Assembly: GCA_041941305.1 (NCBI GenBank)
Contig: JBGTQJ010000017.1
Location: 62,001 to 126,000 of the forward strand
From: JANSWP01 sp041941305
GTDB lineage: Bacteria; Bacteroidota; Bacteroidia; Chitinophagales; Saprospiraceae
Direction of reading: 5' to 3'
DNA: 64,000 bases
A program made the position numbers and the translations under genes. The notes beneath the pieces are model-generated. The model had not been told where the DNA came from. It did not search any database and saw only the letters and a list, made by a program, of their open reading frames with translations. Positions 45,725 to 55,067 of this stretch are shown here, in pieces; positions within the stretch are counted from its first letter, which is position 1, and every line of letters begins with the position of its first letter.

Positions 45725-45753
45725 AGCCGAACATTTTTTGTTCGGCTTTTTTG
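45725..45753 (+). terminator. intrinsic terminator after the repeat lipoprotein gene
   Basis: AGCCGAAC (45725-45732) pairs with GTTCGGCT (45740-45747), with a T-rich loop and a run of T bases after it. This is a textbook rho-independent terminator, 33 bp past the stop. Confidence 0.9.
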
Positions 45754-45874
45754 GTTTATCAAAGCTTTAAAGCAAAAACAACTTAAAATTTAAATAGATG
45801 TCCGCCAAAAAACCAAATCATTTTATAAAAAACATAATTCGTAATACCTTTATTCCGAAACAAAATTCTTAGAT

Positions 45875-46300
45875 ATGAAAAATTCAATATTATTAGTTGC
45901 ACTACTTTTTCTGACTTTCAATTTTTTAAGCGCTCAGCGAGGGGGTTGGGGCGGTTCACCTGAAGAAAGAGCTGAAAGGCAAACCGAAAGATTAACAACA
46001 GACCTTTCCTTATCTGAAGCTCAGGCTGAAAAAGTTAAAGAAGTGTTCATTAAGTATGGAAAAAAAATGGAGGAAGCACGCAAAAATGTAGCTTCTGATG
46101 AAGACAGACGAGCAATGCGTGAATCAATGAGAGGCATATATGATGAACAACACGAAGAATTAAAAACGTATCTGACAACAGACCAGTATGAAAAATTCCA
46201 GGAAATGGAAGAGGAACGAAGAGCCAGAAGACAACGTGGTGGGCAAAGAGGTGGCGAACGTGGAAAAAAAACTGAGGGTGATGGGGAAAAAAAGACCTAA
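45875..46300 (+). CDS. secreted Spy/CpxP-like (LTxxQ-type) protein
   Basis: The 141-residue protein has a signal peptide (about 1-20, ending LSAQ), then a helical region with DLSLSEAQAEKVKEVF and TYLTTDQYEKFQEMEEE, a layout like the Spy/CpxP family of small periplasmic chaperones. Its tail (from about 115) is a highly basic, glycine-rich RARRQRGGQRGGERGKK. It lies 76 bp before the large outer-membrane protein gene, so a shared operon and role in its assembly are plausible but inferred. Confidence 0.7.
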   Translation: MKNSILLVALLFLTFNFLSAQRGGWGGSPEERAERQTERLTTDLSLSEAQAEKVKEVFIKYGKKMEEARKNVASDEDRRAMRESMRGIYDEQHEELKTYLTTDQYEKFQEMEEERRARRQRGGQRGGERGKKTEGDGEKKT

Positions 46301-46376
46301 TTAGATTGTCTAACCTTTTTGACCATTTTTGTAGGAGGAGTTGAAATAATGTTTCCTCCTACCCAATCACTCAATT

Positions 46377-49235
46377 ATGAAAAAATCTCTACTAGCTGTA
46401 TTGCTATTTTGTTCCTTCCAACTGACAGCTCAAAATTTCAGTGTTTCTGGAAAAGTCCTCGATAATCAAGATAATAAGCCGCTGCCAGGTGCCCATATTT
46501 CAATAAGCCATCCCTGGGGTGAAGCATACAAAAATGGAGCTACTGATCAATCCGGGAAGTTTAAAATAGAGGGCATTTCAAAAGGCGGATATAAAATCAG
46601 GATTTCTTTTATTGGCTACGAGGATATCGAAAGAGAAATTACATTTACCTCAGAAAATATTGATTTGGGAAATATTGCTCTTTCTGAAGGTGTCATTTTG
46701 GGCGAGGTAGAAATTAAAGCAAAAATTCCACTTGCTGAACAAAAAGGAGATACCACTCAATACAATGCAGATGCCTTTAAAGTTATGAAGGATGCAAGTG
46801 CTGAAGAATTGGTAGAGAAAATGCCTGGTGTGGTGGTTGAAAATGGAAAAGTACAGGCTCAGGGAGAAGATGTAAAAGAAGTTTTGGTGGATGGTCGCCC
46901 CTTTTTTGGGAATGACCCTACTGCTGCCCTGAGAAACCTACCAGCAGAGGTAGTCGAAAAAATACAGGTTTTTGACCAAAGCAGTGATCAAGCCAATTTC
47001 ACTGGTTTTCAGGATGGTGAAACTACCAAAACCATCAACATCATCACCCGCCCCAATATGCGAAATGGGCAATTTGGGAAAATATATGCAGGTTATGGTT
47101 ATGATGATAAATATCAGGGTGGCGGAAATGCCAGTATGTTTGATGGCAACCGAAGGATTTCTATTATAGGGATGACGAATAACATCAACATACAAAATTT
47201 CTCAACTGAAGATTTATTGGGAGTTGTTGGTTCAGGTGGCAGGAGAGGAAGAGGTGGCGGAGCCCGAGGAAGTAGTGGCCGTAGCCGAGGTGGAGACCGT
47301 GGAGGAGGTGGAGGTTCGACGCGTGACTTTTTAGTGAGCCAGCAGGGAGGTATAGCCACAACCAATGCCTTGGGTATAAATTATTCCGACAAATGGGGAA
47401 AGAAATTTGATATCAGTGGTAGCTATTTTTTCAATATGACTGAAAATACAGCGCAGGATGTTTCAAGTACAGAATTTTTTGATAGAGAAATGGCAGGTGA
47501 AGTCTATAATGAAGACAACGCTAGCTTTACTGACAACTTCAATCATCGTTTGAATTTTAGAATCAACTATGAAATTGATTCCGCAAATTCTCTCATTATT
47601 CGACCTCGTTTGAGCTTTCAGGACAATAATGGTATTTCCAACACACTGGGAAAAACTTTCCTCGGTAATGATTTATTGAATCAAACTGATAATCAATATC
47701 GTTCAGACCTCAATGGAATAGACTTTTCAAACTCCTTGACTTTCAGACATAAATTCAAAAAGAAAAGTAGGACTTTATCACTAAATCTATCTCAACGATA
47801 CAACGATAAAGCAGGTGATAGTTACTTAAATTCTGAAGATCTCTTTTTTGGTGGTGCGCCAGGTTCAGATACCCTCAATCAATTATCCCTATTGGATATC
47901 CAGGGATGGACCCTTTCCTCAAATTTGTCCTATACTGAACCTGTAGGAGAATCTGGCATGGTCATGCTTTCCTATAGATTTTCACAAACTGAGGATAACT
48001 CTGATAGACAAACATTTGATTTTGTAGAATCCCTCCAGGATTACAATAATTTGAATGTGGAATTATCAAATGTTTTTGAAAATGTTTATCAAAACCATAG
48101 GGTTGGAACGGGTTATAATTTTCGGAAAGGAAGAGATTTATTTATCATGGCAAGGGCTAATTTGCAATGGTCTAGTATAAAAAGTGATGAAACCTTTCCA
48201 TTAACCAACCTTGTAACCAGGGATTACTTTAATGTACTGCCATTTGTGATGTTTAGGTACAACATTTCCCGACAAGAAAATCTAAGAGTATTTTATTCAG
48301 CCAGAACCAATGCGCCATCAGTAGAACAGTTGCAAAATGTGCTGGACAACAGCAATCCTGTACAACTTTCCATAGGTAATCCGAATTTGGATCAATCTTT
48401 TAGTCATCGATTTAATGCAAGATACTCCAAAACCAATACTTCAAGAGCGACCATCTTTTACTTTATGCTAAGTGGTTCTTATTCAGACGATTACATCACT
48501 AATGCAACTTATTTCGCAGAGACCGATGACCCAATTTTTGACGAAATTGAATTAGGACCTGGTACTCAACTTACCAGACCTGTAAATTTGGGCGGTTATT
48601 GGAATGCAAGGGTTTATTCAACCTACGGCGTTCCATTGGGAAGTTTAAAAACCAACCTGAACCTGGACATAAGTGCCAATTATTCTAAAACTCCAGGACA
48701 AATAAATGATGAAGTCAACCACTCAAAAAATAAAACCCTCTCCCTGGGAGTGACATTTAGCAGCAATATCAGTGAAAATGTTGATTTCACCTTATCAACC
48801 CGTTCCAATTACAATATTGCCAGTAATACCATACAAGAACAGCTGAATGATAAATACTTATTTCAAAACTCAAGACTAAAGTTTAATTGGATTGTCCCTG
48901 GTGGAATCATTTTCCGAACCAATGTAACCCATCAATTTTATACAGGTCTTGCCGATGGATTTGATGAAAGTTTCTTCCTGTGGACTGCCGGAATAGGCAA
49001 AAAGCTTTTCAAAAATGAAAGGGGTGAAATAACCCTCTCTGTATTTGACATTTTGGAACAGAATCAAAGTATCCGGAGAAACGTAACTGAAATTTATATT
49101 GAGGATTTGCGGTCAATGGTGCTTCAACGATATGCAATGCTGACTTTTACCTATAATTTTAGGAACTTTAGTACTGGAAAGCAGATTCAGCAACAGGAAA
49201 GAAAGGATAGAGAATTTTGGATGAGGGGGAATTGA
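46377..49235 (+). CDS. outer-membrane beta-barrel protein with carboxypeptidase-regulatory domain and RGG-rich loop
   Basis: The 952-residue protein has a signal peptide (ending LTAQ near 19), then a carboxypeptidase-regulatory-like domain (about 24-110, FSVSGKVLDNQDNKPLPGAH). A plug-like domain follows (about 115-225) with MPGVVVENGKVQAQGEDV and LVDGRPFFGNDP. After it comes an unusual arginine/glycine-rich segment near 285-320 (GGRRGRGGGARG), then a large barrel to the C-terminus. It is a TonB-receptor-like protein of the OMP_b-brl_3 group with unknown substrate. It is encoded after the Spy-like gene, whose product has a similar RGG tail. Confidence 0.88.
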   Translation: MKKSLLAVLLFCSFQLTAQNFSVSGKVLDNQDNKPLPGAHISISHPWGEAYKNGATDQSGKFKIEGISKGGYKIRISFIGYEDIEREITFTSENIDLGNIALSEGVILGEVEIKAKIPLAEQKGDTTQYNADAFKVMKDASAEELVEKMPGVVVENGKVQAQGEDVKEVLVDGRPFFGNDPTAALRNLPAEVVEKIQVFDQSSDQANFTGFQDGETTKTINIITRPNMRNGQFGKIYAGYGYDDKYQGGGNASMFDGNRRISIIGMTNNINIQNFSTEDLLGVVGSGGRRGRGGGARGSSGRSRGGDRGGGGGSTRDFLVSQQGGIATTNALGINYSDKWGKKFDISGSYFFNMTENTAQDVSSTEFFDREMAGEVYNEDNASFTDNFNHRLNFRINYEIDSANSLIIRPRLSFQDNNGISNTLGKTFLGNDLLNQTDNQYRSDLNGIDFSNSLTFRHKFKKKSRTLSLNLSQRYNDKAGDSYLNSEDLFFGGAPGSDTLNQLSLLDIQGWTLSSNLSYTEPVGESGMVMLSYRFSQTEDNSDRQTFDFVESLQDYNNLNVELSNVFENVYQNHRVGTGYNFRKGRDLFIMARANLQWSSIKSDETFPLTNLVTRDYFNVLPFVMFRYNISRQENLRVFYSARTNAPSVEQLQNVLDNSNPVQLSIGNPNLDQSFSHRFNARYSKTNTSRATIFYFMLSGSYSDDYITNATYFAETDDPIFDEIELGPGTQLTRPVNLGGYWNARVYSTYGVPLGSLKTNLNLDISANYSKTPGQINDEVNHSKNKTLSLGVTFSSNISENVDFTLSTRSNYNIASNTIQEQLNDKYLFQNSRLKFNWIVPGGIIFRTNVTHQFYTGLADGFDESFFLWTAGIGKKLFKNERGEITLSVFDILEQNQSIRRNVTEIYIEDLRSMVLQRYAMLTFTYNFRNFSTGKQIQQQERKDREFWMRGN

Positions 49236-49281
49236 GAAGTTTAAGTTTAATACCTAAGTTAATTAAATTAGATACTGGGCA

Positions 49282-49307
49282 GTTGGATTTTGCAATCCAA
49301 CGTTTTT
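49282..49307 (+). terminator. terminator after the RGG-loop outer-membrane protein gene
   Basis: GTTGGATT (49282-49289) and AATCCAAC (49294-49301) form an 8-bp stem with a TTGC loop, followed by GTTTTTC. A second hairpin, GTCGGGTT with AACCCGAC, lies at 49351-49370 and may serve the convergent gene. Confidence 0.7.
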
Positions 49308-49428
49308 CAACTGAAGATTCCACAATCAGTTTTCGTTTAGCCCCCAGCATGTCGGGTTACAAAACCCGACCACTCGCATTCAGCTTTAAGATATTTAGAT
49401 TACAAAGTATTTAAGTTTAAGGTCTAAC

Positions 49429-52167
49429 TCATTTTTGTGTTTTATTTTTTGAACCTTCAGCTAAATATTTTCTCACTAGTTTTTTGAATCGTTTAGTATC
49501 TCTGATATTATCGAGGTCTGTGTCTTTTTGTATTTTGGTATGGTCATTAAATCCTTTTTCAAGGGCTTTTTCAAACCAGTCTAGTGCTGTGTCTTTGTCA
49601 TTTACTAGTGCAAAGGCACAACAAATATTGTAATCATTACCTGGGTCGTCTGGTTTCAATTTTATTGCTTTTTGAAATATCTCCAAAGCCTTTTGTGGCT
49701 CTTTTATTTGTCCATAATAATTACCTACGTGCCTTAAATAGTGAGTATTTTTTGGATAGAGTTTCATACCACTTTTAAGGATATCATCTCTTTCTTTGAA
49801 TTGTCCAGTTTGGTGATAAACTTTCGCTAATTGTAGGCGGATATAGCTCCATTTGTAGTTTGGGTTTAATTCAATGATTTTTTCTAACTGAATTTCGGCT
49901 GTTTGGAGATTTCCTCTTTTGAGGGCTATAAGCGCTGCATTTTTTATGGCATCCAAAAAATTTGGGTGATGAGTAAGTGCCATTTGGTTGTATTCCTCTG
50001 ATTTATCCAAACTGTCCTGGGTGTAATACATATATGCCAAAGATTCTAAAGCTAGAATATGATTTTGCTGTATGGTGAGGATTTTTTTAAATTCGTTTTT
50101 AGCTTCCTCCTTTTTATTTAAATGATAAAAGAAAAATCCAAGAGCAATTCTATCTGATAAAGTTTGTAATTGGATTGAAATTATTTTTTGAATGAGTTGG
50201 TCTGCCTTTTCATGTTCTCCAAGATTCTTATAAAAGGAGTGAGCCTGTATCAATATTTTAATATTTTCAGGATTTAGCTCAACTACTTTATCATTCAAAG
50301 GAATAGCTTTATAGGGATATCCTTCACGTCGATAAAATTCTCCAATTCTTTGATAGGTATAGCTCCTTTTGGGAAGAATTTGGATAGCTTTTTCAAAAAA
50401 CTGTTCAGCTTTTTCCTCGTTTCCCTTTTTTAACTGAACCCATCCTGAAACGACGAGAGCAGGAATATATTCCTTCCAAATTTCCAGTGCTTTGTTCAGG
50501 TATTTTTCTCCTTTGTCTATATTATCAAGGTAAAAATAAAGGTCAATTAATGTTTCGTATACCCAGTAATTATTCGAATCCAATTTTATGGCTTTCTCGG
50601 CGTATTTTACAGCAGGTAGGTGCATGTAAAGCATATTCAATGCATCTGATAGTCCGGCATAAGGAATTGCCCAGTTTGGAGCCTGGTCACTAGCTTTTAG
50701 AAAATACTTTTTGGCAGTATCGAAATCTCCTCTCCTTTTGTAAATCATGCCAGCTTCCAAATAACTATAGGGAACCCAATCAGCCAGTGATTGAGTTTTT
50801 ATCTGTTGCTCAAGTGCCAGAGAATATAAAGAATCGTCATTAATTTGATCTGCCTCCAATCTCCATACCAAACCCTGGAAATAGGATTGTTTGGATTTCA
50901 AAGGTTTGTACATATAATGCTCTTTTCCTAATAATTCAGTAGCCCGTTCGAGGTAATCAGGGTATAGTTTGTACTTAGCGTCATTATTAAACCTGTGAGC
51001 CAATTCTGTGGAATCAGATTCCAAATAGTCATTGATAGCCTGTTGAGCATCGTCCATCAAGGCTGCTACGAAACTGCGAATCAGAAAACCATGCATTTCT
51101 TTGATGCCAGACTCTTTTATTAAAACCTCATATAGAGCATTGGCACTACCCGCTTCTGGGAACATCAGATGATCAGAGTCGATGGCTGCTAAAAAAGCAT
51201 TGTAAATTTCCTGGATTGAAGAATCTGCATGCGCAAAGATCAATTCTTCCATTCCCCGCTTTGCCCCGGGAGAAAAAGGCTGAAGTTGTTGTTTTTTTTC
51301 TTCTAATTTTTGAGCTAGTAAGCCTTGATCCACCATAGCCAGTAAGGCTTCCTTATTTCCCATAGCAATTGGATTTTGGGTTTGTGGAGCTGTTTCCTGG
51401 GGCACTTGATCTTCCAGATAACGGTCAATTTCTTTGAGTTTTATCTTTAAGTCCTTGTCGTGATCAGCCAAACCGTATAATCCCTCGACTAAATGGTAGG
51501 AAAATGCACCTCTTCCACCTCCCCATTGTATGCCTTCCAGGCTAAATTCGTTGGATTGACAGGAAAGGATTTTAATTGCATTCTGAACCTGAGCAATATT
51601 CGCCGTTGTAATTCCAGTCCCTCCTATTGGAGTACCCGCGAGCTTCCCTGCCCGACAAGCATCCGTAATGAGCAAAACCTCGGCTTTATTTGATGTAGTC
51701 AATGTATTGACAACCGATTGAAGATTAGATACTTGTAGATTGTTGCCTGCCATGTACATAAAATTCATAGCGTCCCAACAAAGCAAAAACCCCAATTGAT
51801 CCACTAATTTCTGTTCAATATCACCATGTCCAGAAAAGTAAATTACTGCCTGATCACCAGATTGGCATTTTTCAAGCAACCAATACATCGCCATGTTGAC
51901 ACTGCCTCCCGTTGCTTCCTCATTTAGCAGGATTTGGATTTGTTCTTTTGGTAAATTACCCCCTGCTGAAGATTGTAACCATTCTGCAAATGCCAAAGCG
52001 TCTTTATCTGCGAATCGAAGGTCGGGAAGATGTTGGTAATCGGAAATCCCCACAACTACTGCATAGGTGTTGTTTAAGGAAGTAGTTAAAGGTTGACACA
52101 ATAAATTGATATTAAAAAAAACTAAGGCAAGACTTAATAGGCAGGCATTTTTCATAGCAGAATTCAC
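49429..52167 (-). CDS. secreted caspase-like (peptidase C14) protein with TPR array
   Basis: The 912-residue protein has a signal peptide (about 5-24). The caspase-like domain runs from about 33 to 265: YAVVVGISDYQHLPDLRFAD at the start, catalytic His114 in YFSGHGD and catalytic Cys171 in ITDACRAG. A linker leads to a long array of TPR helices (about 450-890), for example AIPYAGLSDALNMLYMHLPA and DPGNDYNICCAFALVNDKDT. Both catalytic residues are present, so it may be an active Arg/Lys-directed protease outside the cytoplasm, with TPRs choosing partners. It stands alone. The start could also be the ATG 12 bp later (52155). Confidence 0.88.
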   Translation of the reverse strand: MNSAMKNACLLSLALVFFNINLLCQPLTTSLNNTYAVVVGISDYQHLPDLRFADKDALAFAEWLQSSAGGNLPKEQIQILLNEEATGGSVNMAMYWLLEKCQSGDQAVIYFSGHGDIEQKLVDQLGFLLCWDAMNFMYMAGNNLQVSNLQSVVNTLTTSNKAEVLLITDACRAGKLAGTPIGGTGITTANIAQVQNAIKILSCQSNEFSLEGIQWGGGRGAFSYHLVEGLYGLADHDKDLKIKLKEIDRYLEDQVPQETAPQTQNPIAMGNKEALLAMVDQGLLAQKLEEKKQQLQPFSPGAKRGMEELIFAHADSSIQEIYNAFLAAIDSDHLMFPEAGSANALYEVLIKESGIKEMHGFLIRSFVAALMDDAQQAINDYLESDSTELAHRFNNDAKYKLYPDYLERATELLGKEHYMYKPLKSKQSYFQGLVWRLEADQINDDSLYSLALEQQIKTQSLADWVPYSYLEAGMIYKRRGDFDTAKKYFLKASDQAPNWAIPYAGLSDALNMLYMHLPAVKYAEKAIKLDSNNYWVYETLIDLYFYLDNIDKGEKYLNKALEIWKEYIPALVVSGWVQLKKGNEEKAEQFFEKAIQILPKRSYTYQRIGEFYRREGYPYKAIPLNDKVVELNPENIKILIQAHSFYKNLGEHEKADQLIQKIISIQLQTLSDRIALGFFFYHLNKKEEAKNEFKKILTIQQNHILALESLAYMYYTQDSLDKSEEYNQMALTHHPNFLDAIKNAALIALKRGNLQTAEIQLEKIIELNPNYKWSYIRLQLAKVYHQTGQFKERDDILKSGMKLYPKNTHYLRHVGNYYGQIKEPQKALEIFQKAIKLKPDDPGNDYNICCAFALVNDKDTALDWFEKALEKGFNDHTKIQKDTDLDNIRDTKRFKKLVRKYLAEGSKNKTQK

Positions 52168-52335
52168 TTTAGGATGGACTAAAACAACTTTAAATTAGGA
52201 AAATATTTTAGGACTCCTCTGTGTACTTAATTTGATTTGTTGAGTAGAATGTTACCTTTTTGATGTAGTGTAAAGTAAATTTACTTGCATATTTGGTTAA
52301 AATGGGTTCCAAAATCAAATTAAAGAAGAGTTTAA

Positions 52336-53127
52336 TCAGACCAAAAGCTCATTTGCAAGAATCTCAAAAAACCTATCTCTTGCAAAACGTTCTCTCCACG
52401 GAGAATGACCACATTTTTCCAATTCATAAAACATAAAATCTTCCAATAATCTTGAACATGGGTCTTTTACACCTTTAATTGGATGTGGATCGTAATCACC
52501 ATGAATGACAACTACAGGGCAATTTATTTTTTCAAAAACTTCCATCAATTTGCCAGAATTGCGCATTTCCCAGGATTCATTCCATGTGGTTTCTGACAAT
52601 GAAGGTTCAAAATTTAATAGTTCAGGTTGGGAAGCGATCGGAGCATAGGAATCCGCTTTTGTAATCAATTCCAGAAATCGATTTAGTTTTTCTCCTTTTT
52701 TCATTCCTATTTCCTGCATGATTTCAAAATATTGGAAGATTTCATTTTGCTCTTTTTTTGTTAGCCGGCTTATTCGCTCATTCATAATTTCATTGCTCAC
52801 TGCTTCTTCAAAAGGGGGTGTACCGACCAAAATTAATTTAGAAACAAATTGAGGGTACTTTTCACAAAACAAACAGGCCAGCCAAGCCCCCCAGGAGTGG
52901 CCAAAAACAACAACAGGAGCTTTACAAAGGTGATCCAAAATATCTCTGATGTCTTCAATTAAATCTGACATGCTTGTTTTTGTCTGGATGAATTCAATTA
53001 CTCCATATTTTTTAGAAAGTTCTAAAGCAACAGGATTTAAATCACCAATTGCTCCTGGACCACCATGAAGGAGGATACTTATGAAAGGAGATGCCCCATG
53101 GATTCGATATGATTTCATAAAACTCAT
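52336..53127 (-). CDS. alpha/beta hydrolase, proline iminopeptidase-like
   Basis: The 263-residue cytoplasmic protein has the oxyanion motif HGGPG at 21-25, the nucleophile Ser78 in VFGHSWGAWLA, an aspartate in HGDYDPHP, and a histidine in KCGHSPWRER. HGGPG with GHSWG is characteristic of the proline iminopeptidase (S33) family, which removes N-terminal proline, but related esterases and lactonases share it. It is divergent from the pyrR-pyrB pair with no evident link. Confidence 0.82.
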   Translation of the reverse strand: MSFMKSYRIHGASPFISILLHGGPGAIGDLNPVALELSKKYGVIEFIQTKTSMSDLIEDIRDILDHLCKAPVVVFGHSWGAWLACLFCEKYPQFVSKLILVGTPPFEEAVSNEIMNERISRLTKKEQNEIFQYFEIMQEIGMKKGEKLNRFLELITKADSYAPIASQPELLNFEPSLSETTWNESWEMRNSGKLMEVFEKINCPVVVIHGDYDPHPIKGVKDPCSRLLEDFMFYELEKCGHSPWRERFARDRFFEILANELLV

Positions 53128-53258
53128 TCCGATTTTTGATACTTTTCAATTATTCCCTATTAAGGGCTGAAAGGGTAAAAAAAATTAACTTATATAACAT
53201 CAATTATTTTTCCACAATTCCAACGCAATAATAAGGAATGAATTAACTTTGCCGCCAC

Positions 53259-53813
53259 ATGAACCATGGCCGAGTCATATTAAACCAAGCACGTTTTGAG
53301 CTGACCATCGATCGTCTTTGTCATCAACTCATCGAAAATTACGATTTGTTTGAAAACACCTGTCTTATTGGTATACAGCCTCGTGGCATTTTTGTCTCTG
53401 ATCGCATACACCAAAGGCTGTTGTCCATCCTAAATATCCCCAGTATTGACTATGGCAAACTAGACATCACATTCTATCGTGATGATTACCGAATTCGAAC
53501 CAAGCCATTGAAAGCCAATGTCACCGACATGGATTTTCTCGTAGATGATAAAAATGTTATTTTGATAGATGACGTCCTCTATACTGGACGGACTGTACAA
53601 GCAGCAATGACAGCATTACAACATTATGGCAGACCCAAACAAGTTGAATTATTGTCTTTGATTGATCGAAGGTTCAACAGGCATTTGCCGATTAAATGTG
53701 ATTATACCGGATTTGTAGTAGATGCACTGGATGAAGCATATGTCAAGGTAGAATGGAAGGAAACAGATGGAGAGGATAAAGTTTTGATTTTTTCAGAGAA
53801 ACAGGAATCGTAA
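53259..53813 (+). CDS. pyrR: PyrR, pyrimidine-operon regulator / uracil phosphoribosyltransferase
   Basis: The 184-residue protein has the PRPP loop LIDDVLYTGRT at 102-112, GIQPRGIFVSDRI at 38-50, and the PyrR-specific DITFYRDDYR at 69-78. In bacteria PyrR binds pyr mRNA or acts as a uracil phosphoribosyltransferase. It is followed after 29 bp by pyrB, supporting the assignment. No attenuator hairpin was seen upstream, so RNA-based control is not supported here. A TAACTTTG box at 53244-53251 lies just 7 bp before the ATG. Confidence 0.92.
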   Translation: MNHGRVILNQARFELTIDRLCHQLIENYDLFENTCLIGIQPRGIFVSDRIHQRLLSILNIPSIDYGKLDITFYRDDYRIRTKPLKANVTDMDFLVDDKNVILIDDVLYTGRTVQAAMTALQHYGRPKQVELLSLIDRRFNRHLPIKCDYTGFVVDALDEAYVKVEWKETDGEDKVLIFSEKQES

Positions 53814-53842
53814 TTAATTATTCGAAATACGTAAAATCCCAT

Positions 53843-54766
53843 ATGGCGGAACTTAGTACGAAACATGTTATTGGTATCAAGGATTTGACAGCAGCAGACA
53901 TCAATTTGATTTTTGAAACTGCTGAAAATTTTAAGGAAGTTATAAACCGCCCCATCAAAAAAGTTCCTTCACTAAGAGATATTACGGTAGCGAATTTATT
54001 TTTTGAGAACTCAACCAGAACCAGAATTTCCTTCGAGTTGGCGGAAAAAAGGCTTTCTGCAGATGTTGTTAATTTTAGTGCCTCCTCCTCCTCTGTAAAA
54101 AAGGGTGAAACCCTATTAGACACGGTTAATAATATACTTTCGATGAAAGTAGATATGGTGGTGATGCGGCACCCTGCTCCAGGAGCACCAAAATATTTAT
54201 CTCGGCAAATAGATGCCAATGTTATTAATGCAGGAGATGGTACACATGAACATCCTACACAAGGATTATTGGATGCTTTTTCCATGAGAGAGCAATTGGG
54301 AGATTTGGAAAATAAAAACATTGCCATTTTTGGAGACATCATGCACTCCAGAGTAGCATTGAGCAATATCTTTTGCCTTCAAAAATTAGGGGCAAATGTT
54401 AAAGTTTGTGGACCACCAACACTAATACCCAAGCACATTGACAAGCTTGGAGTAGGTGTTTCGTTTAATGTTCAAGAAACGCTGGAATGGTGCGATGTTG
54501 CCAATGTTTTGAGAATACAATTGGAAAGACAAGACATCAAATATTTCCCTACACTTAGGGAGTATTCACAATATTTTGGAATAAATAAAAAGCTATTAGA
54601 TAATCTTGATAAAGAGATAGTTATCATGCATCCAGGACCAATAAATCGTGGAGTTGAAATAACTAGCGATGTAGCAGATTCAGAACATTCAATTATTTTA
54701 CAACAAGTCGAAAACGGGGTAGCGATCAGAATGGCGGTCTTGTTTCTCTTAGCGACAAAAAGATAA
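53843..54766 (+). CDS. pyrB: aspartate carbamoyltransferase catalytic subunit
   Basis: The 307-residue enzyme condenses carbamoyl phosphate with aspartate in the second step of pyrimidine synthesis. The carbamoyl-phosphate site FFENSTRTR is at 53-61 (STRTR at 57-61), SSVKKGETLLD at 83-93 carries the catalytic lysine, and HPTQGLLD lies at 137-144. It is complete. No regulatory subunit gene (pyrI) follows. It lies 29 bp after pyrR and forms one operon with it. Confidence 0.97.
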   Translation: MAELSTKHVIGIKDLTAADINLIFETAENFKEVINRPIKKVPSLRDITVANLFFENSTRTRISFELAEKRLSADVVNFSASSSSVKKGETLLDTVNNILSMKVDMVVMRHPAPGAPKYLSRQIDANVINAGDGTHEHPTQGLLDAFSMREQLGDLENKNIAIFGDIMHSRVALSNIFCLQKLGANVKVCGPPTLIPKHIDKLGVGVSFNVQETLEWCDVANVLRIQLERQDIKYFPTLREYSQYFGINKKLLDNLDKEIVIMHPGPINRGVEITSDVADSEHSIILQQVENGVAIRMAVLFLLATKR

Positions 54767-54784
54767 TTTGTATATATAAATTTT

Positions 54785-54939
54785 AGAGCATGTTTAAATT
54801 TTTCCTGCCTGATAACCAACACTTTAAGAACCTGGTTTCAAATCAAATCGGTCATTAATAATGATAAATTCCCTCTTTGATTTTTCACCTGAATCTTAAA
54901 TTTCTGATTATCAGTTTGTAAAATTTTTATACATACTCT
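54785..54939. repeat. family 2 nested palindrome, copy 2
   Basis: AGAGCATGTTTAAATTTTT faces AAAATTTTTATACATACTCT. The next stem is CTGATAA with TTATCAG, which differs from the equivalent stem in copy 1. Inside, AAGAACCTGGTTTCAAATCA and the GTCATTAATAATGATAAATT apex align well with copy 1. It occupies half of the 54767-55067 gap between pyrB and the coiled-coil gene; the rest contains the promoter below. Confidence 0.72.
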
Positions 54940-55018
54940 TACCGAGAAATCACTTAGGTCATTTTTCTTGTCTTTTAGTTAAGTATCTTTTAAAACCGCA
55001 CTTTTAGTATTCATTCGT

Positions 55019-55048
55019 TTTGTAAACAAGTCAAAATGACTATCTTGG
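55019..55048 (+). promoter_or_regulatory. Bacteroidota-type promoter for the coiled-coil gene
   Basis: TTTG at 55019-55022 and TATCTTGG at 55041-55048 (one mismatch from TAnnTTTG) are 18 bp apart. Transcription would start near 55054, about 14 bp before the ATG. Confidence 0.6.
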
Positions 55049-55067
55049 TTGATTAAAATCCATCCGT

